From: Helopsaltes ochotensis
Lineage: Eukaryota; Chordata; Aves; Passeriformes; Locustellidae
Assembly: GCA_013400155.1 (NCBI GenBank)
Contig: VXBM01000761.1
Location: 244,067-308,066 of the forward strand
Length of the DNA stretch: 64,000 nt
Direction of reading: 5' to 3'
The notes beneath the pieces were generated by a model, which worked only from the letters and a program-made list of their open reading frames with translations, did not search any database and had not been told where the DNA came from. The stretch's first letter is position 1, and every line of letters starts with the position of its first letter. Below, piece by piece: positions 35,501 to 46,122 of the stretch. The position numbers were made by a program, and so were the translations under genes.

Positions 35501-38500
35501 CCCCCAGGTGTCCCTGGGTTGTTCCCTTGGTGTCCCCACAGTGCCCCTGCAGTGTCCCCAGTGCTCCCAGGCCCAGCACTCACTCCTGACGGATGATCTG
35601 GGGATAGGTCTTCACCAGGTAGTCAGAGATATTCCTGCCTGTCAGATTCTGAAGGATATCCCCTGTGCCCCTCTGCACCTGCGGGATGGACAGATAGATA
35701 GGCTGGATGGACAGCCAGCCTTGTGGCATCCCTGGAGTATCACCTGCCCCCACAGCCAGCAGTGACAGAGCCCTGGGGCTGCCCCTGCTAGGCTGGGGCT
35801 TACCTGGGGAGGTGGGAGCCCCCCGGCCCCCTCAGGACACTCAGGCAGCATCCTGTGTGCCCCCGGCCCACTGCACTGGCACGGAGGGGACGGCTTGGCC
35901 AGCGTCCAGTTCCCACGCTGCAGCGCTTCCAGCAGGGATGGGGGTGCTGAGGGCACCGAGAAACCATCGGGATGGGAAGCTGGTGGGCACAGCCCTGTCC
36001 TGGGCACCCGGGGGGAGAGAGAGAGACTCCCATTACCAGCCCGGTGTGACCCAGGGGCATTGGTACCCACCATGGGGATGTTGGGAGTCCCACAGCATCA
36101 CACCAGGTGGCAGAGCTGCTCCGGGGGCGGGTAGGCACTGAGGTGGGGGCCCAGCCCCTCCAGCCCCCACTGGACACTCACTCCTTCCCCTCTTCCTTCA
36201 TGCACTTGGTGCCGAAGCCGGGCTCAGCCAGGAGTGCGTCCAGCAGCCGGGCCGTGTCGGGGTCCCCCGGGGCGTCGTTGCTGCCGAGAGACACGGGAGT
36301 GAGCTGGGGGCAGTGGGGGACGAGGGACACGGCGGGCGGAGAGGGCTGGGGGCGCACCTGAAAAAGGTGAACTGCTGCCCGTACATCCAGGGCTGGAGCT
36401 GCAGGGGAGGGTACTTCCCGAAGGGCGGCACGATGAGGCTGAAGAGCAGCGCGATGCAGACGAAGACGGCGGGGAGGACGATCTGAGGAGGCCGGGGGCG
36501 GGGTGGGGGGATCAGGGTTGGCTCTGCCCTTCCCTGCCCCGTGCCCTGCCCCATCCCCTCCCCGCGGCCCCACCTGCGCGAAGAAGCCGCGGGTGCTGCG
36601 CCGAGCGTGGAGCATCCTCTTGGTGAAGAGAGCGCGGAGCTGGCGGCAGGTGAGCGCCCAGCCCCTCACCCTGCCGCAGGCCTGCCCCGCCGCCCCCTGC
36701 AGCAGGTCCGTCTCCCGGGGCTCCTCCACTGCCGGGGCACAGAGAGGTCTGGCAAGGGACTCGTGGGCAGGCAGGGTGCTGGCAGGGGTTCCCCCCACCC
36801 CAGCAGGGATGGGATGCTACATGCAGGAGCCCCCAGGCCCCCCCAGATAACCCCCCCAGTTCCTACCTCGCCGAGCTCCTTTGGCTCAATGTAAAGGAGA
36901 GGAGAGAGGAGTTACAGCCACGCAGGGATCAGCACCCACCCAGGGCAGAGCTGGTGCCCCAAACCATCACAGCCCCCCCAGACTGTCCCCACGCCAGTTC
37001 TCCCTCCAGGATATGCTGGATACACCCCCTGGGATTTCATATCCCATCCTGCACAGAGCTGGGCTCCCCCAAATCCATCCTCATCCCAGACCTTTGCTCT
37101 GGGGACACCCCAAAACTGGGAGGTAGCTATGCTGCACGAGGGTCCCTGAGTATCCCCCTGCTTGCAGGGACACAAGTCTGAAGGGATGCCTGCTCGGATG
37201 GACAGCTGCCCAGATGGACAGCCCAGGGGCTGGAAGTGGAGGGCACTCAGCAGCAGCTCAGGGGTCCCACCTCCCCCATCCTTACCCATCTCTCCATCAG
37301 CCACATCCCCATCCCCCATCTCGCCAGGGACTGCTCCTTTCATGGTGCCTGGCAAAATGAGGACAAGATGCCAGGGCAGGACCAAGGCCACAGGCTGTGA
37401 CACCTCTCAGCATCCACAGGTGCTCCCAGCAGGCAGGGACACAGAGTGCTGGGGACACCCCAGCCCTCTGCTCTGGACTGCTGACCTCCCCAGCCCTCTC
37501 TGTACCCCAGAGCTCAGCTGCAGGCAGGACTGAGGGGTTTTACCTGTGGTGTCAGTGTCCAGTGCTGGGTCCTCGGCCACTTTCAGGAAGATCTGGGGGT
37601 GTGGTAGGGCTGGTGTTAAACACACACCAGCACCCACAGCCCAGGGAGGGAAACCCTCTGGTCACGGGCACCATGGAAGCCTCCTGACCACAGCCCCCCT
37701 GGGTACCTCTTCCAGGGTGGTGTCAGAGATGCCGTAGCTGGAGACCCCCAGTTCCCCCAGGTGTGCATCCAGCTCGCGGAACAGCTCCCCGAAGGCGCCG
37801 TCCCTGGCCCCGCTGTAGGGCAGGACAAAGAGCACCTCGTGCCCGATGTCCTCCACCAGCCGGGAGCCAGGGACCAGCCTCTGGATCAGTGCCGACAGCT
37901 GGGCCACATCTGGAGGGATGGGGAGGGCTGGAAACCTGGGGCAGGAGCCGCTGGCCACTGCTCCATGTGCCTGGCATCCCAGCCTGAGGGTCCCCAGGGG
38001 AGATGGAGGGGATGGAGATCCCCTTCTGCACCTCCAGTGAAAGGAGGAGAGGGGCTAGATGTGGGGCTGTGCACCCCCAGCCTCCCTGGCTGTACGGGGA
38101 CAGCTGGGGGTGACACTGCGAGGGGACAAAACGCTCACCCACAGCGCTGGCATCACTGCTTCGCTCGCTGCCCAGGCCCGTGTCACTGCTGTGCTCTGAG
38201 TCACTGCCATCCTGCAGGAAAGGGTGGCTGGAGCCTGGCACCCCACAGCAGGACCCCCGGTGCCCCCCAGTACCCGGGATGGAGACACTGGCTGCCCTTG
38301 GGGGGATGATCATCAGGGCTGAGGTACCCACCTTCTTGGTGACACCGGGGACAGTGCCAGCGCTGCCGCCTGTCCCGCTCCTCTCCCGCTTCACCAGGGT
38401 GAGGTGGTACCCGGTACCGAGCCTGGCCTTGAGGAAGAGGGGGGACCCACAGCAGCAGAGCCGGCCCTGTGAGATGATGGCTGTGCGGTCCCCCAGCAGC

Positions 38501-41500
38501 TCCGCCTCGTCCATGTAGTGGGTGGACAGGATGATGGTGCGGCCTGGGGACCGGGAACGGGCTTGACCCCAGACCCCCCCAATTGCAGGTTCTCCCCACC
38601 AGCACATCCCCCTGCTCGCCCCAGGATGGGGGGCTCAGAACTGGGGGTCCCCAGCCCTGACCTTTGCGGTACTTGAGCAGCAGCTCCCAGATGCTGCGGC
38701 GGGAGAAGGGGTCGACGCCGGCCGTGGGCTCGTCCAGGATGACCACCCGGGAGCCGCCCACGAAGGCGATGGCCACCGAGAGCTTCCGCTGCATCCCGCC
38801 TGCAGAGGGACAGTGCTGGGGGGGCTCGGAGCCACTGACCCCCGCTCAGGCACCCAGCCTGGCCCCCACACACACCCGAGAGCTTCCTGGTCTGCTCCCG
38901 GCGCTTGTGCGGCAGCCCCGTGTCCCGGAGCAGCTGCTCCATCTCCTCCTGCACCTGCTGCTCCGAGAGCCCCTTCAGCCGCCCGTAGAACCAGATGTGC
39001 TCCTCCACCGTCAGGCTGTGAGGAAAGGCAGGGTGAGGGGCACAGGGGTGGAGGGGGACAGCCCTGCATCACCCCCCACACCTACATGTCGAAGAGCACG
39101 TTGTGCTGGGGACACATCCCCATGGATTTGCGGATGCTGTCGATGTCGGAGCGGATGTCCCAGCCCAGGATGTAGGCAGTGCCCGAGGTGGGGGGCAGGA
39201 GGCCAGTCAGGATGGACCTGGGAGTGGTGAGGAAAATGGAGCACAGGAGCATCAGGGCATGGGGCCAGGATACCCTGTCCTGTGTGGGGACAAGGTGGGG
39301 ACAGGGTCAGGCTCAGCTCCTGTCCCCAGCCATGGCCATGCAGCCCCTCTGTGGCTCACATGGTGGTGGTCTTCCCAGCGCCGTTGTGGCCCAGGAAAGA
39401 CGTGATCTGCCCCTCGTAGAAGTCCAGGCTCAGCCCGTTGACGGCCGCACGGCCGCTGCTGCTGTAGACCTTCACCAGGTTGCGGATGGAGACGCCGGGC
39501 TGGAGTTCAGCAGGAGGCTCCTCCACCAGCACTGGAAGCCACCGAGGGGTTACATCCCCAGCCGGGACCCCTTGCCATGGGGTGCAGGGCCCTCCACTGA
39601 GGAGCAAAGCCCTCCAGCCCCACTCCACGGCCACTGCCCTCAGCCACACAGCTCCAGGGTGGGCAGGGACTCACCTTGGGGTGCAGTGTGGGGTGCAGCA
39701 TGGTACAGGGAGTGCCCAGATGAGGATGACTCTCCAAACCAGTAGCTCTTCAAGAAGGGGAAATTCCAGGGCTTGGGGATCCCGTACTGACCTGCAGCAG
39801 AAGGGGCAGAGTGGGGCTGGGGCTGAGTGGCAGCTGAGGGCCAGGGGAGCTGCACTCACCTGGGAAGACACCCTCGAGGTACCAGGTGGCCAGGCCGTAG
39901 AGAGCAGCGTCCAGCAGCAGTAGCCCCATGGCTGCAGCAAAGCTGTATGGGTCTCCTGGCACGGGGCTGGCAGCCAGGTTGTGCCACTGGATGCCCACCC
40001 CCTGCTCCTCATAGAGGGAGAAGTAATCACAGCCAAAGCCGAAGGCCACGGGGGACAGCAGGCTCTGAGGACGGCGAGAATGGCAAAGATTGGCCTGGGG
40101 CGTGCAGCCCAAAACCCCCCGCCCCAGAGGCATTGCAGAGGGGCAGCTCACCACAAGGACACGGATTGGGAAGGTGATGTAGTCGCGCCAGGCGACGCAC
40201 AGCACGTAGGGCAGGTACAGCGAGAAGTAAATGATGCCACCGCACGCCGAGGCCAGGTTGGCACGGGGGAAGAAGGTGCTGATGAGGAAGCACTGGCTGA
40301 TGGTGGCCACCGAGAAGGTGCCGAGGAAGAGGAAGATGACTGCTGGGTCGCTGTAGGGCAGGATGTTTCCCAGCTGTGGATGGAGGCAGGTTGGAGCCTG
40401 TGGAGCCCCCCATGGTGGCTCCTACCCTGTCCCCCGAGACCTGAAACCTGCCTTCAGGATGAGGACAAGGAGGGCAGAGCTGACGAGGAAGGGGATGAAG
40501 CTGCTGAGGAACCAGCTGAGCCAGAGCATCCCGCTGCTCAGCCCCATGGTCTTCATGGTCTCCTTGAGACGCGTCTCCTTCTCGTGCACCACCCCCTTGA
40601 TGATCATGGCCACTGAGTAGATCCAGGCCAGCGTCATGAAGAGAGGCAGCGAGCGGTTCAGGACCCTCAGGAACCTGGGGAGATACCACCAGACATTCCA
40701 CCCTTAGCTCAACACTCCTGGGCCACTGTTGGGCCGCCAGGGCCCTGTGTCACCTCCCCAGTGCAGCGATGCTGCAGGACACCTGGATGTGTCCCCCTGT
40801 GGCAGCAGGGGGGGTCATTCAACAGCCCCACAGTGCAGGGCTGCCCCTGCCCTCTTACACATCGTCCACATAGCAGGGGTAGGGCATCTGCTGGACGTAG
40901 ACCCCCGTCTGTGGGGCAGCCCCAGTCTGCACCCGCACCACCGCCTGCTCCACCAGGTCCTGAATGTAGACGAAGCCCCCCCAGACGTAGCGCAAGTCAC
41001 TGAAGGGGTCAGCTGCGGGGCCTGGGTCCCAAAACCTGGGGGCAGAGCACGGTGCTGGGACCAGGGATCTCCTGGCAGCGAGCACAGGCTGCTTGGCTGG
41101 CCGTGGAGGCAGGCAGGGTGGGCGTCCCCCAACCTGTCCTTGATCTTGTTGGTCCTCGTGACGTCGTCAATGTCCATGCGGATCTTGTAGCGGACGTGGG
41201 GTGGCAGCCCGGGGGCTGTGGCATTGATGGGGGGCTGGAAGACCACAGCTGCCCAAAACTGCTGCTCCTCCAGCAGCTCCAGGGCTCGGGCTACCAGCTG
41301 ATCCTCGGTGGCCACTGCCTCGATCTTGTCCAGGCAGACGCACTGTGGGAGGGCAGGTAGGGCTCAGCAGGCACGGGTGTGGTGCCAGGGGCCAGCCCGC
41401 CCACAGCGGGGTGACACACACCTCCATGAACTGTGACAGCGTCCTCAGGACTGCGTCCACATCAGCGTACACCCGGTGCCAGGTGAGGCCTGGTCCCCCC

Positions 41501-43914
41501 TCTGGCCCCACCAGGAATGTGGCCAGCTCCGGCAGCTTCCAGGAGGTGCCGTTGAGGAACTCGTCCAGGAGCTGGGCTGTGCTTGGGACCAGCAGCAGGT
41601 CCTGCAAACCACCAGGATATGAGAGGCCACACAGCCCCCCCTGCTCCAGCTGCATCCCACCCACTGCTCCTGGCCAGCTGCACCCCACAGCAACCGTGTT
41701 CCCAAAGGGAGGAGTCCGGGGTCACACACCTGGAGCACCTGCATCTCCAGGCTGCTGTTGAGGAGGGTGTAGATTCGGGGTCCCAGCTCCTGCCAGGCAT
41801 CCCCCAACTCCCCCAGCACCGCCAGCTCCCGGAAGGTTTGGTTCACCTGTGTGAGGGAGGTGAGGCAGGTCCGGGAGGAGATGCCCCCAAACCCCCTGCA
41901 GGGCCCCCACAGCCCCCGCTCACCTCAGCCATGACACTGTCGGGGCCGGGCCCGGGTGGTGTGTACAGGATCTTCCCCACAAAGAGGGGCTTGATCCCCC
42001 TCCAGAAGATCTGTGAGAGGGGGCTGGACTCCAGGCTGCGGAGCAGCTCCCGGCAGAAGGGACCTGGGGGTGGCAGAGCTGAGCCCTCAGCACCGGCCCC
42101 CACTGCCCCCCGCAGCCCCCGGCTGAGCCTCCCACAGCCCCCCACTCACTGCTGCTGCCTGAGGCCACGGGTCTCTGCTCAGAGCTGTTCCTGTCCAGGA
42201 AAGCTTTGACATCGTTGTCCTCGTACCAGTTGAGGGAGGGGATCCTGAGCCCCCCACCCTCAGGGTGTCCGCAGGCGATGCGTGACAGCGCTGTGAAGGC
42301 ACCCCTGCTGCTGTTGGGGGCCCTCAGCCCCACAAGCTCCTGCCGCAGCTCGGCCAGGCTGGTCATGGAGGAGACCTGGGGAGAGTGGGGTGAGAGTGGA
42401 GAGGGGCAGTGGGGGACAGGGGCACTCAGGGACACGGTGGGGAGTGAGGGGTGTACCTCCTCCATCAGGGACGCTGCGTCCCGCAGGAAGCTGCCCAAAG
42501 CTTCCACGGCGCCAGCGATTCCACCCAAATCTGAGCTCAGCTGCTCCTACAAGAGGCGTGAGAGGGGGGTCACAGCCCTGCCGGGGAGGCCAGGGGTCTC
42601 TGCCTCGGTGCTTTCCAGCACCCGCCCGCGCTGGGGCTCACCGCCAGGAGCCGTGGGAAGTCCATCTGGGAGAGGAAGGAGCCCTCCATGGCACGGAGCT
42701 GGGAGCTGGGCAGCGCGCAGAGTCCTTGCTGCAGGCTCTGGGTGGAGTCGGCGTCGCCGCCCACCAGGAAGCCCCCTAGGGCCGAGGCGTTGCAGACCAG
42801 GGCTTTCAGCGGGAGGCGAATGCTCGCCAGGGAGAACTGGAATGAGAGGAAGGAAGGAGAGGGCAGTCGTGATGCGGTCACCGGGAGCGGGCGCCGGGAG
42901 TGGGCACCGCACCGACACTCACGATGCGGGGGCTGAGCCGAGCCCCCATCAGCTCATCCACCAGCGCCGGGGGCAGAGATGTGTTGGTCCGCAGGAACCG
43001 GGAGAAGGTCTCGTCCTCTCTCAAGTATTCCCTCACCGGCAGAGCTGGGGGAGCAAGGGTCAGACAAGGGGTCTCGGTCACCCGGCACCCCCCGGCACCC
43101 CCGGTGCTCACCCCTCCGCTGATTTCCGCTGTCCCGGAGCCGGCGCAGGGCGGGCAGGAGCCGGGCGAAGCCGCGCAGGAGGCGCTGCCCGTGGCCGCGG
43201 AGCAGGACCTGCCGGGCTTCGCTCAGGAGGCGGGAGAGGCTGCGACACGGGACATGGGGTGGGCAATGAGACCCCGGCCCAGCCCCGCCCTACCCCGCAG
43301 CTACCCGGCCCCGCCGCTCACATGGAGCCGTCGAAGTTGCCCACCACGCCAGGGGCCTCTCCCGCCGTGGGGTGCCGGAAGCAGGGGTTGTTCATGTTGC
43401 AGATGATGCCCTGCAGCCAGGGCAGGGTCCCCGCCGAGGGCAGCGCCTTGTTGGGAAAATGGCCTGAGGGAGAGGGAGGCAGGTTCAGGGGGGCAGTGCA
43501 GGACCCCCGGGACCCCACGAGCAGGGAGATGCCAGCGAGCCCCCACCCTGTGACCCCCTCCCGTGTTTGTCCCCCCGGTGTCACTCCCTTAGAGAGGCAC
43601 ACAGAGGGGTCTCAGCTGGCTCAGGGACACTCACACTCATGCTGCTTGAAGGGCGGGTGGGATCGCCGCACTGAGATCAAGATAAGGAAGAGGAAGAGGG
43701 GCCACAGGATCTCGATAGCCAGCTGGATCTGGGGGAGACGCAAGGTTGGTGGGGGGGTCCCGGTCCCCATCAGTCCAGGGCTCTGCCTGCCCCTTTGCCA
43801 GGAACCGGCGGCTCTGTCTGGGTAGCCCCATCCCAATCGCCCACTCACCCGCTGCCGCCGGCGGTAGGTGAAATTCTTCCAGAGCAGCAGTCCCAGCTGG
43901 GTGCCCACGGCCAT
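30613..43914 (-). CDS. ABCA7: ABCA7, full-length ABC lipid transporter, 50 coding exons
   Basis: Fifty minus-strand exons sum to 6747 bases, one open frame of 2248 residues (human ABCA7 is about 2146). Order: MAVGTQLGLLLWKNFTYRRR start with TM1, large first extracellular domain, TM2-6, NBD1 (Walker A GHNGAGKT, residues 932-939; signature LSGGMQRK; Walker B VVILDEP), a variable linker, TM7, second extracellular domain, TM8-12, NBD2 (Walker A GVNGAGKT, 1935-1942; signature YSGGNKRK, from about 2034; Walker B VVFLDEP), and a C-terminus ending LEDDSYQESAV, whose SAV fits a class I PDZ ligand. Family knowledge: ABCA7 moves phospholipids, supports phagocytosis, and is an Alzheimer risk gene in people. 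It is close to ABCA1, but the CNN2, ARHGAP45 and TMEM259 neighbours fix it as ABCA7. Exons are listed in the sub-entries. One intron is GC-AG. Confidence 0.95.
32635..33166 (+). repeat. CR1 retrotransposon, 3' end, in ABCA7 intron 41
   Basis: The element lies antisense to ABCA7, between exons 41 and 42. It contains characteristic CR1 text (ACCTTATCACTCTCTACAAT, AGGTTGGATATTAGGAAAAA, TTGGACTCAATGATCTTAAA) and ends in about eight copies of the octamer ATTCTGTG with two ACTCTGTG variants (33103-33166). Bases 32816-33043 still read the C-terminal end of the reverse-transcriptase ORF (LDIRKKFFTERVIKYWNGLP). It is 5'-truncated, as most CR1 copies are. The left border is approximate. Divergence looks modest, so the insertion is not very old. 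Confidence 0.92.
33185..36728 (-). other. ABCA7: ABCA7 exons 28-41: second membrane half
   Basis: Exons: 36574-36728, 36358-36482, 36182-36280, 35804-35999, 35584-35678, 35363-35395, 34923-35028, 34766-34840, 34368-34537, 34120-34297, 33919-34034, 33619-33763, 33408-33531, 33185-33317. They encode TM7 (IVLPAVFVCIALLFSLIVPPFG), the second loop with CQCSGPGAHRMLPECP and WFNNKGWHAMVSFLN, then NHPLNLTKEQLSEAAL and TM8-12. Exon 33 is a 33-base micro-exon (LRNKKWVNEQR). Exon 31 uses the acceptor before 35999, which has a clear pyrimidine tract; the nearer AG would break the frame. Confidence 0.88.
35085..35150 (+). repeat. Short CR1/LTR-like tail in ABCA7 intron 33
   Basis: GTGGGTCCCTTCCACTCCAG, then GATTCTACAATTCCACAATT, resembles the decayed end of an avian CR1 or related element (consensus GGGTCCCTTCCAACTC, then octamers). 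Only the last 60 or so bases are recognisable. Confidence 0.45.
36867..39531 (-). other. ABCA7: ABCA7 exons 18-27: NBD1 and regulatory linker
   Basis: Exons: 39360-39531, 39086-39217, 38876-39015, 38662-38799, 38332-38543, 38139-38211, 37707-37909, 37544-37592, 37286-37348, 36867-36884. Walker A is at the 3' end of exon 18. The signature motif is split between exons 20 and 21, and Walker B is in exon 21. Exon 23 is rich in Asp, Ser and Glu (DGSDSEHSSDTGLGSERSSD). Exons 25-27 are very short (49, 63 and 18 bases) and encode a poorly conserved acidic linker before the second half. Exons 26 and 27 rest on phase and splice sites alone. Confidence 0.82.
39675..43914 (-). other. ABCA7: ABCA7 exons 1-17: first membrane domain and extracellular loop
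   Basis: Coding exons in transcript order: 43849-43914, 43635-43728, 43322-43463, 43112-43239, 42923-43044, 42642-42836, 42457-42546, 42150-42375, 41924-42063, 41730-41846, 41422-41601, 41134-41342, 40859-41035, 40452-40674, 40152-40373, 39860-40064, 39675-39791. They encode TM1 (IQLAIEILWPLFLFLILIS), the large loop with SLNWYED and YVWGGFVYIQDLVEQ, and TM2-6 (LPLFMTLAWIYSVAMIIKG, LYLPYVLCVAWRDY). Exon 14 ends AAG before GC, not GT, at 40451-40450. All other donors here are GT. Confidence 0.9.
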
Positions 43915-43944
43915 CGCGGGGGTCGCGGGCCCCGCTCGGCTCCG

Positions 43945-44760
43945 GCTGTGGGTGAGAGCAGCGGGGGCAGCCCCGAGCTGAGGGCGACGGCTGGGCTCTC
44001 ACTTCCTTCTGCTTCGGGGCTTATCACACCCTGGGCACAGCGCCGGGCACAGGGCTGAGCTCCGGGGCCGGCAGGAGCCGGACGGCATTCCTGCAGCAAA
44101 GCTCCTTTCCGGAGCTAAAGGCTCAAATCACATTCTTTCCTAAATCAAAAGCACCAGAGTTGGGCACGAGCTCTGTCCAGGAGCCAGGAGCGCGATTCAC
44201 GCCCATCCCGGGCACAGGGAGCAGTCTGGCACCCCAGGAGTAGCTCCGAGCGAGCTGGGCAGCCCGGGAGAGGCTGAGACCTGCCCGTGCCTCAGTTTCC
44301 CCGAGAAAGGGATGTGGGTGGGGCTCTCATCAGCCCAGAAGCGGAATTGCTCCGGTGCAGCGGGCTCGGGGCGCGGGCTCCACACCCGGATCCCGCGGGT
44401 AGCAGCCCCGTCTCTGCCGGTTCCTGGGAATTCACCCACCCGTGGAACGGGACCAGCAGCTCCGGGGCCCGGCAGCAAAGCTCTGCCAAGGCGGCTCAGT
44501 GACGATCCCGGCGGCACGACCCAACCCGCAGCGTTCCGCCCGCTGCACCCACCCGCGCCCCGGGAGAACCGAGCTCCGGGGCGGCTCTCCGGTCACCGCC
44601 AGCCTGGGGGGACACCACCACCCCCGACTTGCCTCCCCCCCCCGGTTTTTCCCCGGGCCCGAGGGAGCCGCACACTCACCCGCAGCCCCGCGCTCGCCGC
44701 CGCCCGCCCGCGCCCGGGGCTAAGCCGGGTCCCGGGAGCAGCCGGGATAAGCGGGCACGG
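43945..44760 (-). promoter_or_regulatory. ABCA7: ABCA7 5'UTR splice acceptor and candidate noncoding first exon A
   Basis: Directly upstream of ABCA7 coding exon 1 the minus strand has a pyrimidine tract and CACCCACAG, an acceptor that places the exon's 5' edge at 43945. Further upstream, GCTGCGG before GTGAGTGT (donor at 44679-44678) offers a CpG-rich noncoding first exon from 44680 to roughly 44760. The transcription start is not determined. Confidence 0.45.
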
Positions 44761-45516
44761 GGCAGCGGGATTAGGAAATCCGCCTAATCGGCCTGCGGGG
44801 CCGGACACGAGTGGGTCCGGGGGCAGGATTCCTCCGGGGATGCACCGGGGTCAGACGGGGTGACACGGAGAGAAAGAAAGCAGCTGCCGGGGCGGGGGTG
44901 ACAGAAGTGTCTGAGTGTCCCCATGCGCTGGAACCGGCGGGTGCTGCGGAGCTGCCTGGCGGGGGGGAGCCCCAGCCCCGCGGAGGCGGCGGCTCCTTTC
45001 AGGACCAAACAACCACAGAATCCCTGGATTCTCCCGAGGGACTCGCGTGGGAATCTGCTCACTCATCTCACGTGGACAAGCACGCCGCACCGCTGCCACC
45101 GGGAGATCGGTGCACCCCCTACACCGGCAACCGCCGGACCAACCGCAGCTCCCGGGCCCGGCGCCCCCCAACCCCGCGTCCCCCAAGCCGGTTCGGCAGC
45201 ACGGGGCGCTGGAGCGGGGTGCGGAGTCACCGGGAGGCGGACGGGCCGGGGAGACGTGGGGACAGCCCGGAGAAGACACGAACAAACCAGGGGGGACCAT
45301 GGGGACGGCTCTAAGGGACGATGAGGACAGTCCAGAGGGAACATGGGGACAGTTCAGGGCTACGATGGGGACACCGGGATAGCCCCGGGGGGAGGGCGGG
45401 GAGGCACTAAGAGGCTTGAGGGGACACTGAGCGGCCGCATCGGGCCGGGAGCAGCAGCGGGGACACAGCCTCCCCTCTCCCCCCTGGCAGCCCCCGGCCC
45501 TGGAGCCCCCCGTTAC

Positions 45517-45623
45517 CTGATGAGGCAGCGCGGCCCCTTTAAGAGACCCCGCTGCTCCGCCGGGCGCGCGCAGGCCCCGCCCCCCGTGGGCGTGACGTCA
45601 TGGGAACCGGCTCTTAAAGGGGC
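45517..45623 (-). promoter_or_regulatory. ABCA7: Candidate ABCA7 first exon B with CRE and GC boxes
   Basis: The minus strand reads CCTCATCAG before GTAACGGG, a good donor at 45516-45515, so a noncoding exon could end at 45517. Upstream of it lie GC boxes (CCCCGCCCCC) and a perfect palindromic cAMP-response element TGACGTCA (45593-45600), inside a CpG island. Assignment to ABCA7 follows from strand and distance; it could belong to an unseen noncoding transcript. Confidence 0.45.
45533..45623. repeat. 13-bp perfect inverted repeat flanking the CRE
   Basis: GCCCCTTTAAGAG at 45533-45545 is the exact reverse complement of CTCTTAAAGGGGC at 45611-45623. The arms are 65 bases apart and both contain a TTTAA core. 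The CRE and GC boxes lie between them. Confidence 0.75.
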
Positions 45624-45690
45624 AGGCAAGGCGGGGGGGGGAGGGCGAGGTGTTGGAGTCCCGCCCCCAACCCGCCCCGCTCCGCCTTAT

Positions 45691-45740
45691 CCCATCGCAT
45701 CCCATCGCATCCCATCGCATCCCATCGCATCCCATCGCAT
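45691..45740. repeat. Five perfect copies of a 10-bp tandem repeat
   Basis: CCCATCGCAT is repeated five times without a mismatch and is followed by a partial copy. Just downstream (about 45750-45805) a 25-30 base segment around CCCACCCTCGGGAGCCCC occurs twice. The array lies between the ABCA7 promoter and the CNN2 3' end. Confidence 0.9.
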
Positions 45741-46116
45741 CCCATTCCACCCCACCCTTGGGAGCCCCCGCCTCGCCCACCCCACCCTCGGGAGCCCCCC
45801 CACGGAGCAGCGCGGCTCTTCGAAACGCAGCTTTTCGCCCAAAAGAAGGTGGATCCCTTCCCGGACAGGCACGTCCCGTCCTGTCCCGCTGTTAATCACC
45901 CATCTCTTAACCCCGCAGCCCATTCCCGGCTCCAGCTCCTCCTCCCGGGACACGCAGCAATCCCGCCCCACCACTCTGGCACTCCGGGGGTCTCACCCAG
46001 GGCTGTAGCAGCTCGCAGCCCCCCAGGCACTGAGAGAGACCCGCCTGAGCCCTGACAAGGCGCCTGCAGCAGAGATCAGCTTCTCTTTATGTAGAAAGGG
46101 TTCTTTTGTTTTTTTT

Positions 46117-46122
46117 TTTAAT
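46117..46122 (-). terminator. CNN2: Possible CNN2 polyadenylation signal
   Basis: On the minus strand this is ATTAAA, followed by an A run, about 760 bases after the CNN2 stop. No AATAAA on the minus strand lies closer. The A run could instead mark a decayed retro-element. Confidence 0.4.

Noticed and set aside
42206..43825. 539-codon plus-strand ORF opposite ABCA7 exons 1-8
   Set aside because: It is antisense to well-supported ABCA7 exons and introns, has low-complexity Gly/Arg/Pro-rich content, and no family resemblance. GC-rich DNA has few stop codons.
30613..43914. Calling this gene ABCA1
   Set aside because: Several motifs look ABCA1-like, but the flanking TMEM259, CNN2 and ARHGAP45 genes, the short compact introns and the C-terminal sequence identify ABCA7.
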